A program made the position numbers and the translations under genes. From Alentia gelatinosa (lineage: Eukaryota > Annelida > Polychaeta > Phyllodocida > Polynoidae), in NCBI GenBank assembly GCA_950022655.1, contig OX465587.1, forward strand, positions 34,723,716-34,787,715: a stretch of DNA of 64,000 nucleotides, in the 5' to 3' direction. This document shows positions 20,616 to 32,397 of the stretch, one piece after another (within the stretch, counting starts at the first letter, position 1; each line of letters begins with the position of its first letter). The notes beneath the pieces are model-generated. The model saw only the letters and a program-made list of their open reading frames with translations. It was not told the origin of the DNA and did no database searches.

Positions 20616-20719
20616 ATTCGTTGAAAGTATCGTAAACATTCATTAATTTTTTCTGCCGCTATCTCCACTTTGGTGGACGCCAGACGCCCGACCAACCAGG
20701 AGACGCCGCTGCCGCCTCC

Positions 20720-21457
20720 GTGAACCCTGACCCCCAGAACGACCTCGACCCGCAAGCCCCGCCCCCAACTCGCAGATCACCTTTTCCGATGATTTCTTTC
20801 GTTTTTGACCACATGAATTCTGTTTGTAAATCTGTGTATCACCCGAGGAAGGAGTTAAGTGTTGACGAAACAATCGTTAAGCACAAAGGCAGAACTCGCC
20901 ACCGTCAGTACATGCCGAACAAACCCTGCAAGTGGGGACTAAAATGCTGGGTGCTGGCGGAGGCGGTGTCTGGCTTTGTGCTTCAGCTTAACCCCTTCTT
21001 CGGGCGAGATGAGGCTGGGGGGAAAACGACCACACAGGCTGTCGTTATTGATCTTTTAACTGGGGCGAATTTGACTTATGTCGGACATCATGTTTATTTT
21101 TATACAGGAGTTCAACTGATGGAGAAGTTATTTGAGTTGAAAACATATGCTTGTGGCACTCTGCGGTCGAACCGCACCGAGTTACCAAAAGATCTAATGA
21201 CTTGTACCCACCCAAGTTTGAAAAAGAAAGGCGATTGTTTTTTCTCCAAGTGTGGGAATCTTCTGTTGGCGTTATGGCTCGATAGGAAAATAATTCGCAT
21301 TCTAACTACGATACATTCATCTCTTATGACCACCACAAAACGAACCATTCGCGACGATAAAGGCAAATTTAGTAAGTCAGACATTCCCTGCCCCGAACTG
21401 GTTCGTTCGTATTGTAAATACATGGGAGGTGGCGATAAATCGGGTGGAGGCGGATAG
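20720..21457 (+). pseudogene. piggyBac transposase, catalytic core (degenerate)
   Basis: Catalytic-domain blocks in order: LSVDETIVKHKGR (first Asp present), MPNKPCKWGLKCWVLAE, a region where piggyBac proteins normally carry the second catalytic Asp (DNFYTS type) but this copy reads HHVYFYTGVQL, and LALWLDRK (third Asp present). With the second Asp lost and frameshifts on both sides, this transposase should be inactive. The end of the frame is low-complexity GGGDKSGGGG. The protein normally cuts and pastes DNA at TTAA. Confidence 0.88.
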
Positions 21458-21710
21458 GGTGCCAGCCTGGGGGGGGGGGCCTTGCAGTTTTTTACTTCCA
21501 CGATCATCTGGTGCACTAAACTGAGGGTGAAATCAACAAGAGACATTCGTTTGGGACAACTCAGGTTGAAAAGGATTTGCGAATTTACTTTCAGTACTTC
21601 AATGCAAAAGAAAAAAAGCTTCTTGGGCCATTTGCGACTCTTTCGCCCGAAATTATAATAGCCTGACATCTGGTCGCACAGATCTTAATAGTCGTTGTTT
21701 CCCCGATGAT

Positions 21711-21911
21711 TTGGGTAGAAAATCCTTTTGCAGGGTTTGCTACCACCGCCGCAAAAATGGCTTCGAATCATCGAAGAAACAAACTAAATTCGGGTGCAGG
21801 CAGTGTGGGGCCCATCTGTGTGTAGTTCCTTGTTTTCGTATTTATCACACTGTCACAAACTTTGATACCGCTGATTTGCAGTCTTCCTTGGTTAGTCTAT
21901 CCTCTGATTAA
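21711..21911 (+). pseudogene. piggyBac transposase C-terminal Cys-rich domain
   Basis: Separate short frame with the pattern CRVCYHRRK, then FGCRQCGAHLC and PCFRIYH, matching the C-terminal zinc-binding domain of piggyBac transposases that recognises subterminal DNA. It is out of frame with the catalytic core. All cysteine and histidine positions of the motif look present. Confidence 0.85.
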
Positions 21912-22199
21912 TTTGTTTCCTTAATCGCAAAGAGTTGCACAGATTATTTATTTCAATATTATTTGCATTATTTGTACGTATGGTATCTCCTAACGAGCTA
22001 TAACTCATTTTTCGTAATGTTTCATCGTACTAATTAGTTGTCCCTAGTCGCAAACTTGGTACCTCGGTGGGGATCGATAGCAGAGTTGTCTTTTTTTTTC
22101 TTTGTCATTCCAGCAATATCATTTCCCAGCCTGTATATATTGTGAATTAATCGGAATATTTTGTAAATATGCAGTGTAGATGTTCTGTATATATATATC

Positions 22200-23640
22200 G
22201 ATTCAAACCTGTAAATAAATCTTTATATCTCTTGGATAGTAATTGAAATTAAAGTAATTCATTCATAATTTCCGATCTATGTACTTCTTATTTGAATATA
22301 ATCTACGTTATCAATCTGAAACAAAGATCATAAATTCGCTATCGACCAAGAAAACTCGCTAAACATAGTGTCCTACTCGTTCCATCAGCATATTAACAAC
22401 AGAATTGTTCTACACTGATCTATGTATATCAACCTGACACATTCCTGCCTATGTAATCTAGCACGTAATGCTATTCTATGATTCAACTGAGAAGTGTACG
22501 ACCACGAACAATATTTTGGTTTTGTATCTAATCTACGGTATCAATCTGAAACAAAGTAATCCTGGGTGATCTATGAACCATCACGGTTCTCTACATGTAT
22601 ATTTTGTGAAAATATATCAACCAGAAATGGTCAAATTGATTATTAGATTGGAGAAAAAGCCTCCAGGTCCGACCACGTCGAGTGCCAGACAGACACTGAT
22701 CATATTACTTTGATGAATCTGAAATAAAATATCACTGCCTGTGTAAAGCTAACCTATGTACATATTGTGAATATGATGTTGAGTATTTCAATCTGAAATA
22801 AAAATCATTCTTGCCTGTGTAAGTTATATATATATATATATCATTCTGCCGACTATTGAACCCCCAGCCTCATATGTCTCTTCCTTTTCAGATTCTGAAT
22901 CTATTTATATTAAAATGAAAGCTTCCTGCCTATGTGATCTAGCATGACCTTCAAGGTTCTCCACATGTACATTTTGTGAAAATATATCGATCAGAAGTGG
23001 TTAGATTGATTATTATATCGGCGATAAAGCCCCCAGGTCCGAACATGTCAAGTGCCAGCTAGACACCGATAAATTCGAATATCAACCTGAAACATTCCTG
23101 CCTATGTAATTTAACACGTAATGCTATTCTATGATTCAACTGTTAGTGTGAATCGTTTTTTAGTCGCTAATCGATAAATTTATATCAACCAGAACCTTTC
23201 CTGCCTATGTAAACTAGCATGTAATGCTATTCTATCATTCAACTGTGAAGTCTATGGACACAAACGATATGGTTTTGTATCTAATCTACGATATCAACCT
23301 GAAACAAAGTAATCCTGGACGATCTATAGATCTTCAACATTCTCCACATGTACATTTTGTGAAAATATATCGACCAGAAGTGGTTAAATTGATTATTATA
23401 TCGGAGAAAAAGCCTGTAGGTCCGACCATGTTAAGTGCCAGACAGACACTGAATATATTTATATCTTGTGGAATCTGAAATAAAACATGCCTATCTGTGT
23501 ATAGCCAACACTAATCTATGTACATATTGTGAATACGATGATGACTGCTGCACCTGGAAATGTATCAAGCCTTGTCAACCTGTGTATATATATATATATA
23601 GTGAACAATATTGCTGAATAATTGATCTGAAAAAAAACTC
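22200..23640 (+). repeat. Diverged internal repeats in piggyBac 3' region
   Basis: Blocks such as CCTGCCTATGTAA..TAGCA, ACGTAATGCTATTCTATGAT and ATTTTGTGAAAATATATC..CC recur several times in the same orientation with a spacing of a few hundred bases. AT-rich, no ORF. Looks like a decayed satellite expanded inside the transposon. Confidence 0.6.
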
Positions 23641-24880
23641 CTCCTGGAGATGTCAATGCTGATTAGGCACAAGTCGAATTTTCCGAATTCAATATATCAG
23701 CCTGGACATTAAATCTATATGTAGATGATCCTTAGAGTGTGGGAAATAACCACATGTAGACTTGTAATGATCAAACTCCATTAGAATCCTTAGGCGAGTC
23801 CATAGTATAATCAATGGCGAAATAAGCCAATATAGTCACTGCTCGAATCTAATTTTCAAAAAACAATATCTAAGTCCCAACTTGTCCGAAATGGTCGAGA
23901 TATATATCAAATGAAAGCTGAGAGTATCTAATTTACGAATATTAATGTCTACAATCATATATTTCAAGTTAAATCATGAAAATAAATGATTTTCTAAATC
24001 GTGTCTTGCCCAGCGCCTAACTCCCCTACCGCACCCATAGTAAAGGCTCAGCTTAGATGACTGTTTTCGTTAATTAAATTCTAAATCATCCCCTGGCTCA
24101 AATTGAATGATATTTCATATAAACAAACCTCAGACAGTGTAGTTTACCCTGATATAAGTGCCCGTTCATAGATTCAAGGTTAAAAGCCTCAAAGAAATCA
24201 TTTTGTAGAAGATGTCTTAGAACCCAGCTATGGCGAAATAAGCCATTTTATTTACAGATTACTTTTAATCTTCTAAATTCAATATCTAAGTCCCACATTG
24301 TCCGAAATACAGAAATTATATATCAGGAGAAAGCTAAGAACCCGTAGTTTATGAATATTAATGTCTACAGTGATATATATCAAGATAGATACTCATAATA
24401 CATGATTTTCTAAATCGTATCTCGACCAGCGCACCACTCCCCTACAAATCCTATAGTAAAACTTTTAATACATTAAATTCGATAACTAAGTCCCAAATCG
24501 TCTGAAATACACAAAATATATATCAGGAGAAAGCTGAGAATCTGTAATTTACGAATATTAATGTCTCCAGTAAAAGAATCCAAGTTAAATCCTCATAATA
24601 AATGAATTTCTGAATCGTGCCTGGCCCAGATCCGCACTCCCCTACTGAACCTATGGTACAGTATAGAGAGTGCATATGGCGCATGTTGATATTTCGATCA
24701 CTTGGTCTCAAATCAACCAAAATGGACAATATTATAACATTATGAAGCTGAGAGTGTGTAGTTCACGTTAGAATATACGAAAATTCATTTATCTAAGATT
24801 TAAACCCCAAAATATATGATTTAGTTAGCCGAAACACAAAAATGCGTAATGCTGACTTTCTTTTTTCGATTATTATTTCT
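23641..24880 (+). repeat. Diverged internal repeats, second class
   Basis: The phrases AAGTCCCA..TTGTC.GAAAT, AGGAGAAAGCT(A/G)AGAA and TTACGAATATTAATGTCT recur about three times between 23860 and 24620. No coding content. Confidence 0.5.
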
Positions 24881-25700
24881 AACCTGATCTAACCTGGACA
24901 TTATTTACATAGAAAGGTAGCTTAGAGTGTGTAGATTATCAATATATATATGATTAATCATGAATCTAAAGTTTAAACCCGGTGCGAGCTGATTTCTAAT
25001 GACAGCTGGACCACCCTAACTACACAGTATAAGCAATGGCGGATCAAGCTAGGCCAAAATTCAACGTGCATAACTCGCATCTTAATTTATTAATATCTTG
25101 GTCTCTTCTCATCTAAATCTGATAAAATACATACTGGAACAAACCTGGGAGTCTATAGAATGTGAAAATACACTTCCCTGTGGTTAATTCTAATGTTTAA
25201 ACCCTATCTGAGCTGATTTTGTGATCATCGTATGAAATTCGACTGAACCAGCAAGCCGACTGCGTAATACCCAAGTTTAAATTTGAAATATTAAATCTGA
25301 ACTCGTCGAACCTGGACATTATTTACATAGAAAGGTAGCTTAGAGTGTGTAGAATATCAATATATATATGATTAATCATGAATCTAAAGTTTAAACCCGG
25401 TGCCAGCTGATTTCTAATGACAGCTCGACCACCCTAGCTACACAGTATAAACAATGGCGGATCAAGCTAGGCCAGATTTCAACGTGCCTATCGGAGCTGA
25501 TTTTGTGATCATCGTCTAAGATTCGACTGAACCAGCAAGCCGACTGCGTAATACCCAAGTTTAAATTTGAAATATTAAATCTGAACTCGTCAAACCTGGA
25601 CATTATTTACATAGAACGGTAGCTTAGAGTGTGTAGAATATCAATATATATATGATTTATCATGAATCTAAAGTTTAAACCCGGTGCGAGCTGATTTCGT
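24881..25700 (+). repeat. Three direct copies of a ~110-base segment
   Basis: The segment beginning AACCTGGACATTATTTACAT and running through TTTAAACCCGGTG occurs at about 24890, 25308 and 25595, nearly identical. The intervening sequence is also partly duplicated (ACTGAACCAGCAAGCCGACT appears twice). Confidence 0.7.
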
Positions 25701-26780
25701 ATTATAACTTGACAACCCTACTGTTCGAGCAGTGACACGGATTCCCATAGACTCAACCTTATAATCTAGACAGGACTCTATAGAGGCTTTGCCGATATTA
25801 GTTACAAAGCGCTAGGTTAATTCCACCGTGTCAAGTCTGACACCTTCGTATAGCTGCTGATCAGATGAACATAATGCTGGTCTCAGTTTACACTGTTGAC
25901 GCCATAGGATGATATAAATGGCAATTCTGTGTGTTGTCGCATCGACTTGTAGCAGACAGCTTAGCAGACATGGCGCTGTCACTGGACTTTACACCTATAC
26001 TCCCAGCCTCAGATCCGAAGTTATCACCGTATTAACCACACTTTCGATGGTTTTTCCGCCATAATATTTATATCCTTTTGTAGGCACAAGCCTTATCTTG
26101 AACGTGCTGGGTTCTATTTGTGTTGATAATCCGCTATTTGACGAAGGGGAATGATTTTACACAGCGTCCATTGCGTAGAGGAATCTGCTTAGCCATCCAT
26201 GTTTACACTGACACTCCCGCCCCCACCAACGGTTTTGCTATGTGCGCGAGTTCAAACTTTCAATATTGCTTAGATCACCTTAGGAGTCGTTTTATTTCAT
26301 AATACTTTAGAATCGTGTAGGTAGGGATCATATTTGAATGTGGATGGGGGATTCATCAACTTTAACGACAATATATATTGATGCGAACAAATCTGCTACA
26401 GTAGTATGTAGGGCCTTAGATAGGCGGGCGCCATGGACAGTTATTTTTTACATAGGCGCCTATTTAAGGCCAACTTCATTTCAGATTTAATAATATTCAA
26501 AAGTTGTTTATATTCAACAAATACATACACATACAAAGCTACAGGTCTTGTCGTTATAGTAATGGTCATCTTTTATTCATAAATCATTCATTTGCGGAGA
26601 AAATGGCGAATTTCTACCACTACCACCTTCAAAATACAGACGCCCGACGGCTAACAGCAAAACACGCCTGCCGTTCACGCGTTCACTATGTAACGTCTTC
26701 CTGCTTTTAGTATAGGGAAACGCCGCTGGTGGTGCTGCCGCTGCTTTCCCGCCCCGGTGAGGCGTGCGGCCGTTAAAGGG
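25701..26780 (+). other. Right end region of piggyBac element
   Basis: Non-coding; GC content rises towards the right terminal inverted repeat that ends CGTTAAAGGG at 26780. No gene seen. Confidence 0.45.
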
Positions 26781-26784
26781 TTAA

Positions 26785-27146
26785 CCCATATCAACAGGCC
26801 ATTCATACACACCCATACATTTGCAATACCTTCAAACATCTGTTCCATATAGGGTAAAATACCTCTGGACCAAAGCACAATCCATATGGAATCTATTGTA
26901 GGTGTATCTTACGTACAGATTGTTGAAGGTGGTTAGAATTGTACTGGCTTCAGCTAAGGGAACCTGCCAGAAAATTATGAACATTCCTTTTGTCAAGATG
27001 GGCTGGTCACTGTAATCAGCGAGAAGTATGTTGGTTGGATGAATTTTTGTTCTTGTCCCAAGAACACTGTAATCCCCATGACTCAGCAGATTTGCTCCTG
27101 TTTCTGTGTCTAGTCTGACGGGGATTACTTTGTCACCTATCTTCAA
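26785..27146 (-). pseudogene. Gypsy protease and RT fragment, upstream half
   Basis: Minus strand. The frame 27146-26832 begins a protease-like block: VIPVRLDTETGANLLS resembles the Asp-Thr-Gly-Ala active site with an inserted residue pair, then ILLADYSDQPI. The overlapping frame 26878-26785 reads FEGIANVWVCMNGLLIW, the degenerate YxDD region of Gypsy RT (both Asp codons altered). The sequence then stops at the TTAA of the piggyBac insertion. The short distance between protease and YxDD block means most of the RT fingers are deleted. Confidence 0.7.
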
Positions 27147-27334
27147 TGGTTGTATCCACTTGCTGTGCTAAGAAATCCAGACCTTATTGATGCTTTGTAC
27201 TACACCAATAAAGATCTTCCCCCACACTTTCCTTTTGCTCTATTCCTGATTCCTAGCTCTTGGTTCTACATAACTTCTCATAGTATCCTCTTTATCAACG
27301 TTCATTACACTTTGATCTGAATGTAGGACAACAT

Positions 27335-27445
27335 CGACTCGGGAGTCCCTGCGATGACGTCATCGCGCCCAAGGCTCAAACAGCCTCAGGGGGAATCCCC
27401 GGCACTCACACTAACGCCCAGTCGCCCCCTATCGCTCGTACAACA
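27335..27445 (-). repeat. Partial 3' LTR of gag-only element
   Basis: 111 bases identical to 32554-32664 except two transitions. On the minus strand it starts TGTTGTACGAGCG directly after a polypurine tract, as a 3' LTR should; it then ends abruptly at 27335, so the LTR is truncated. It contains TGACGTCA, a CRE-like palindrome. Confidence 0.75.
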
Positions 27446-27460
27446 CTCCTCCCCATTCTG
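27446..27460 (-). other. Polypurine tract of gag-only element
   Basis: On the minus strand GAATGGGGAGGAG abuts the TGTTG of the 3' LTR. Confidence 0.7.
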
Positions 27461-27635
27461 TTTATAAAAGGCCAGGGGCCAGCCTTCAGGTCTTCGAGGC
27501 GCCGGGCTTGAAGCCCAGCTTGACGGCCTAACTTTGGAGCCCGGACATTAAGCCCAGGTATGACTAACACAACTACATGGTCTACGAGCCGGACATTGAG
27601 CCCAGCCAACCCACTACAGGGCCCGAATTGAGGGC

Positions 27636-28395
27636 CTAGTGCTGAGGGCTGAAGAACACCTCAGCATTCCTCGCAGCCAACCTGAGGACAGTGCTATCAG
27701 GCAAGTTCCTTACCTCCCATATGTGCCAGGCTACCTCCAAGATGGATTCTGGACAGAGCTGGCGACAACACAATCCAGGGAGGCAGGGGTGTAGACTGTC
27801 TGTTTCCAGAAGCAGCCTGCCCAAGCACAGATTCTGCATTACCTCCTCCAGCTCTGCATGGTGATTGGGGCACAACAGCAAAGTAGAGACACTGAAGGAT
27901 ACCATGACATTATCCTTCACAGTTTGCACCGTGTGGGATTCTGTCAGGGGTTTCATGGTTCTTAGTCGGCCCTTCATCATGGTGGGTTCTGGGGGGCGAC
28001 CCTTGTCCGGGAATGGAGTCGGGTCGGTTGGTCCATTCCTGGCTAGTTTTTTGCTGTTTTTTGGTTCACTTTGCTTTGTGCACTCTCTTGAGGCTCCAGG
28101 GCTGTGTTCTGGGCTTCTTCCAGGGTTTGCGACTGGATAGGGGCTAGGAGCCCTAGACAGTTGCTGGGGTTGCAGGTGCTCAACAAGTACACTAAGGACA
28201 AGCTTCCTCATCTCATCCTTCAGTTCCCCCAACTTATCCTCTGCTCGAAGCACTGCAGAGGGTGCTGCAAGCTGTGCTTTGTCACATGTGGCAAAGGAGA
28301 CATTTCTCACTCTTTTGTCTCCTAAAATGAAGCAAGAGTTGTGGATAGAGTGCCTTACACTCTTCAGCACTTCTCTTATGGATTTGAGGTTCTTC
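27636..28395 (-). CDS. Gag C-terminal part (frameshifted)
   Basis: Continues gag in a neighbouring frame from about 28390: a SIREVLKSVRH helix, RVRNVSFA, a helical LGELKDEMRKLVLSVLVEHL segment, then a proline- and basic-rich linker and a Cys/Leu-rich tail. A typical CCHC knuckle is not visible; Cys residues are present but irregular. The frame ends at 27636, about 190 bases before the 3' LTR. Confidence 0.65.
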
Positions 28396-29649
28396 TCCCC
28401 CCGTAATAAGTGCAGCCCTCTGGTTGGAGCAGCCATGCAGGAATGCATCCATTGCCACCCTCTCAATGGTGCGCTCTGAATCTCCCCTGAAACCTTCGCG
28501 TGCCAGGTCCATGCACCTCTGCGCGAAGGAATCCAGAACTTCTTCTGGTTCCTGGTGCAGACCTTGAAGCTCCCTCTGTGCTGTTGCCGGCTGCTTCCTC
28601 GTACCGAACCGCTCCTTCAAGGACTTGGCTACCCTTTTGTAGTCACGCCTGGTCTTCTTTGGCAGGGAACCAAAGTGAATCAGGGCATCATCCCTGAGGT
28701 GCTGTACTAGGCCGTCCAGTTTTTCTTCTTGACTCCAGCTGGACCTCCGAGCCATTCGTGTGAACTGCTCCCTGTAGATCCCCAACTTCAGACGGCCGTC
28801 ATAAGTTGGGATCTTTCCTTGTTGGGGCTTGTTATCCCTGCCATCTCTTGGGCGGTGGACTGGATAATCCTCATCACTGCTGGTGGATGTTGTAGAACTG
28901 TCATCTGAATCCTCAAATTCAGATGCATCCAGTCTGTCAGGCCTCCGGCTCCTCACCAATTCCTGATGGGCATCAGTGTGATGGGGGATGGTTGCAGCTG
29001 TTTTCACCTGTCTGGCTGGCTCCAGCCCTTTAGGCCGGGCAGCCGGGACATACACGTCGTCCCTGACCTCACCTTGATGGACAGGTGTTGAGTGGTGTGG
29101 TGGGGCTAATGTTAGCCAACTCTCGTCCTGTCTTGGGCTGTCCAGCCCAGCCTTACCCAATGGAGATTTCGTCCCTTGGCTGAACTGGGGGTTTTGCCGC
29201 AGGAAGGCCTCCCATGTGCGGATAAAGATTTCTGTTGGGTCATCCACAGGCTTTTTCGGCTGGATGCCCGATCCCGAGGGTGGATTTTCGGTGACCCGTT
29301 TCTTCTTCTCCCCCTCCAGCTGTTTGACACGTGAGGCCAGCTTTTGCCACGAAGCCTTCAGCGCATCATAGTCTCGCAATGAGTCTATGTCAGGTGGAAG
29401 AGTCGGCCGCATGCCTTCCACGCCCTCGTCCTCCACGTTGAACACCATGTGGCCATTCACAACGGCCTCCTGAAGGATCCTGCCCACGTCCGGATTGAGA
29501 TGGGGCAGCATCTCTGCCACTGCCGAGAAAGGACCCCAATCCTTCAAGCAGTGAAGGATGTCCTGAGCGTGTCCAGCTCCAATACCCAGGACTGCCTTGA
29601 GGTCATCAAGGCTTGCTGCATTTATGCAAATCGCCTTGGGCCCAGTCAT
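28390..29649 (-). CDS. Gag with N-terminal helix-hairpin-helix domain
   Basis: Starts at the methionine at 29649. Residues about 6-60 match a ComEA-type double helix-hairpin-helix: INAASLDDLKAVLGIGAGHA, then WGPFSAVAEM and a second hairpin. A long linker with charged and Ser-rich parts follows (SDDSSTTSTSSDEDY), then a retrotransposon-gag capsid region near residues 300-420: IPTYDGRLKLGIYREQF, WSQEEKLDGLVQHLRDDAL and a region with LDSFAQRCMDLAREGF. HhH domains bind DNA or RNA backbone non-specifically, so it may act as an extra nucleic-acid-binding arm in a gag lacking a clear zinc knuckle. The capsid frame shifts near 28390. Confidence 0.85.
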
Positions 29650-30421
29650 TTTGTTGGCTTAGGTCAAGCACCCAAAAGCAGAAGAAAGAGGTTGGGATGT
29701 CTCAGTATGAAACCGAGAGGTTAGGTAACAAGGGCCAGGTGATATGTGTGAATGCAAAAAGCAGGACTACACAATCACTGACTTATTCTATGTTATCTGT
29801 ATTATACCCTCTTTACTTACTTTTCAGGATACTGTCTCAAGGTGTGATGTTAATGCAGTGTGTGCATGCAGGACAGTTAGATGTTATTTTCATTCAGTGA
29901 AATGCCAGATGTCATGCATTGGCTAACAATATTGTGTTAAGTTATGCCAGATATTAAAATATTGGCTCACAATATTGCACCAAGATATGCCAGATATTAA
30001 AATATTGGCCCAGTGTATCTTGGGATCATGCACAAAATATCTTGTTGCAGAAATATAGTCACAGTTCTCCAAATAGTATTTGCCAGATATTAACTTATAT
30101 TGGCCAGTTATGAACTAGATCTAGATATAGAAATGGTGGGGTCCAGCTGCCACACAAAATATGCTTCTAGAGGAAAATAATATATATCTAGATGATGTCC
30201 CTGTGTAAAGTTGCTGTGCCAGATATATAAATATATATTGGCCTATGCAGAACAATTTGTAGTCAAAGCAGAAACAGTGGAAGTTGCTATGGGTAGATGT
30301 TTTGCCAGATATATAATTATATTGGCCTATAGAGTAGCCTTGTTATCAAAGCAGAAAGAGTGGAAGTTGCTGTAGGTAGATGTTTTGCCAGATATATAAA
30401 TATATTGGCCTATACAGTATA

Positions 30422-31505
30422 TGGCCAGATGTCACGGATCGTCGTCAAATGCACAGGGACAGGGGTGAAAAATAAAGTCAGGAGTATGGTCAAAATCTTT
30501 TGTGTATAAGTAGTACAGTGAGTGGTGTATATGTTTGATGCATGAGGGTAGTTTAAATACCAATAGTAAATATACACTACAGGGCCAAAGTTGGGTAGTA
30601 CATTTACTATGTGGAAACGATTGACTCCCTCTTTCTGTACACTACAGAGATAATACTAATAAATATGATTTTGAAGGCTAATTGTCCAATTTGTCTTTTT
30701 TGTTTGTTTTGAACCTTACCAAGGGAAAATCAGCTAGGGGGTCAATCGTTTCCACAGGGAGTCAATCGTTTCCACATTCTCAGATATGGGTTCATGACTA
30801 TGTGCAGTGAAGGAGTACAAGAAATCTGGTACCATGTGAAGTTACCTTGATATAAGGGGGTATTTATATGAAAAGGACACTAGTTAAATAGAACATACTT
30901 ATTAGCTATCACTATAGGGTGGGAGTCAATCGTTTCCACACAAAAACTACACAAACATAGTTAATAGGCTCCCAGTGCTATCATAATATAGTTAGATATG
31001 ATTTTTTTCCATATATACATAGGCACATGTTAAGGCTTACCAGGACATATTTTATTCCTATCTGTGCTATTTGTAGATAAATTGGTAGGACTCCTTTTTT
31101 AGGGAGTCAATCGTTTCCACACTAAAACTACACATGCACATTCTGCCTTGCAGAGAGTATACTATCCTGCCAAAAAATGTGTAAATGGTCTGAAAAAAAT
31201 CCTTATCCTATAGGGGGCCACTTAAGAACAATAATTGTCAATATTATTATATTTTTCTACTACTCCTAACCATTGCAAGTATGGTATATTCATTCTATCA
31301 TGAAAAAACACCCTGTTTTGGGTGGTTTGGGCCCTTTAGCTTTGTTATTTATGATCCCACATACGCAAAACCATGGTTCTCCTGTAAGGTCTGACTGAGC
31401 CTGACCAGAATACACAATGAAATCATAGATCTCTATTAAATCTAGCGTTTTATTGAATGGAGAAGCAATACTGATCATTTGACGATGATCCGTGACATCT
31501 GGCCA
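30422..31505. mobile_element. Tc1/mariner-like MITE with repeated internal 20-mer
   Basis: Terminal inverted repeats of about 30 bases, one mismatch, starting TGGCCAGATGTCACGGATC, with TA on both sides (30420-30421 and 31506-31507). The tandem unit of the surrounding leader is restored if the element is removed, which fixes the boundaries. It is 1,084 bases long without a transposase. Inside are five copies of GGGAGTCAATCGTTTCCACA or its reverse complement. Confidence 0.85.
30611..31121. repeat. Five copies of GGGAGTCAATCGTTTCCACA, both orientations
   Basis: Copies at about 30611-30630 (reverse), 30737-30755, 30757-30776, 30921-30940 and 31101-31121. Near-perfect conservation in otherwise unconserved sequence suggests a protein-binding site or a captured repeat. 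Confidence 0.85.
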
Positions 31506-32397
31506 TATCTTGTAGTCAAAGCAGAAACAGTGGAAGTTGCTATGGGTAGATGTTTTGCCAGATATATAATTATATTAGCCTATAGAATAGCCTTGTTATC
31601 AAAGCAGAAAGAGTGGAAGTTGCTGTAGGTAGATGTTTTGCCAGATATAAATATATTGGCCTATACAGTATATCTTGTAGTCAAACAGAAACACTGGAAA
31701 TTATATTAGGTAGGTGTTTTGCCAGATATATGAATATGTTGGCCTAGACAGAACACAAAGAAGAATCCTCTTCTGTGAGATCCAAGATGAGACAATGTGA
31801 AGATAGGAACTTCCAGGAAATTACTTAGAATATGCCAGATATTATTTAACATTGGCCTATTGTTTAATAATCAAAAGTTGGGGGTGACAATTTGTCAAAA
31901 AGATAAGTGACTGCTATATTTAAAACATCCAAGATGGCCTCCAGGTCACATGTGAGAAAGGGGGTAAATAATTGAAGAACCCCTAATTATTTCTTGGCAC
32001 TATTACTAAAAAATAATAAGATAAAGATAAAGTGTCAATGTTGATAGGATGGCTTGGATTATAAAAAAGAATGTCAATCCAAGATGGCTAAACAGATTCC
32101 ACTAATCTCAGAAAAAGGTCACACTTGACCTAATTTATCCAAGATAACAGAATCCACTTATTTGTGTCCAAATCCTCTGATGAATGTAAATAAATGATGG
32201 CCTAATTATAATATGAAAAGAGTTCCAATGGAGAGTGAAAATATCCTGGAGAGTTTGAAGAAATTGAATCCCACTTCACTCACTGGAGGGATGAGCACAT
32301 GTCCCTAATTGGGGATCCCTTTCTTTTCTTAACAAAAAGTATTTAAAGTGTTCCTAAAATTGGTTTATAAACTATATAAACCAGACAGAATCCACAT

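Larger units (their letters stand above)
18939..26780 (+). mobile_element. Large piggyBac transposon (7.84 kb)
   Basis: TTAA flanks both sides (18935-18938 and 26781-26784). Terminal inverted repeats are CCCTTTTACGGC on the left and CCCTTTAACGGC on the right (minus strand). Inside are a decayed piggyBac transposase (20052-21911), a left subterminal array of TTAA-centred palindromes, and nearly 5 kb of AT-rich non-coding sequence with internal direct repeats. It is much longer than the typical 2-3 kb piggyBac. The boundary is confirmed because the RT reading frame of the disrupted Gypsy continues on the two sides. Confidence 0.85.
29903..31860. repeat. Array of near-palindromic GCCAGATAT...ATTGGC units
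   Basis: About eleven copies of a 20-26 base near-palindrome of the form GCCAGATAT(n)ATATTGGC occur at roughly 29903, 29945, 29990, 30083, 30220, 30305, 30385, 31557, 31640, 31722 and 31832. The middle five lie in an ~85-base tandem unit that includes CAAAGCAGAAA.AGTGGAAG and TAGATGTTTT. Each could form a hairpin in RNA or cruciform in DNA. Confidence 0.75.

Noticed and set aside
21112..21669. Minus-strand ORF of 185 codons
   Set aside because: Antisense to the piggyBac transposase; composition follows the sense strand.
27406..27609. Minus-strand 67-codon ORF between gag and 3' LTR
   Set aside because: Composed of a degenerate repeat (GAGCCCGGACATT-like) with no motif; not taken as pol or env.
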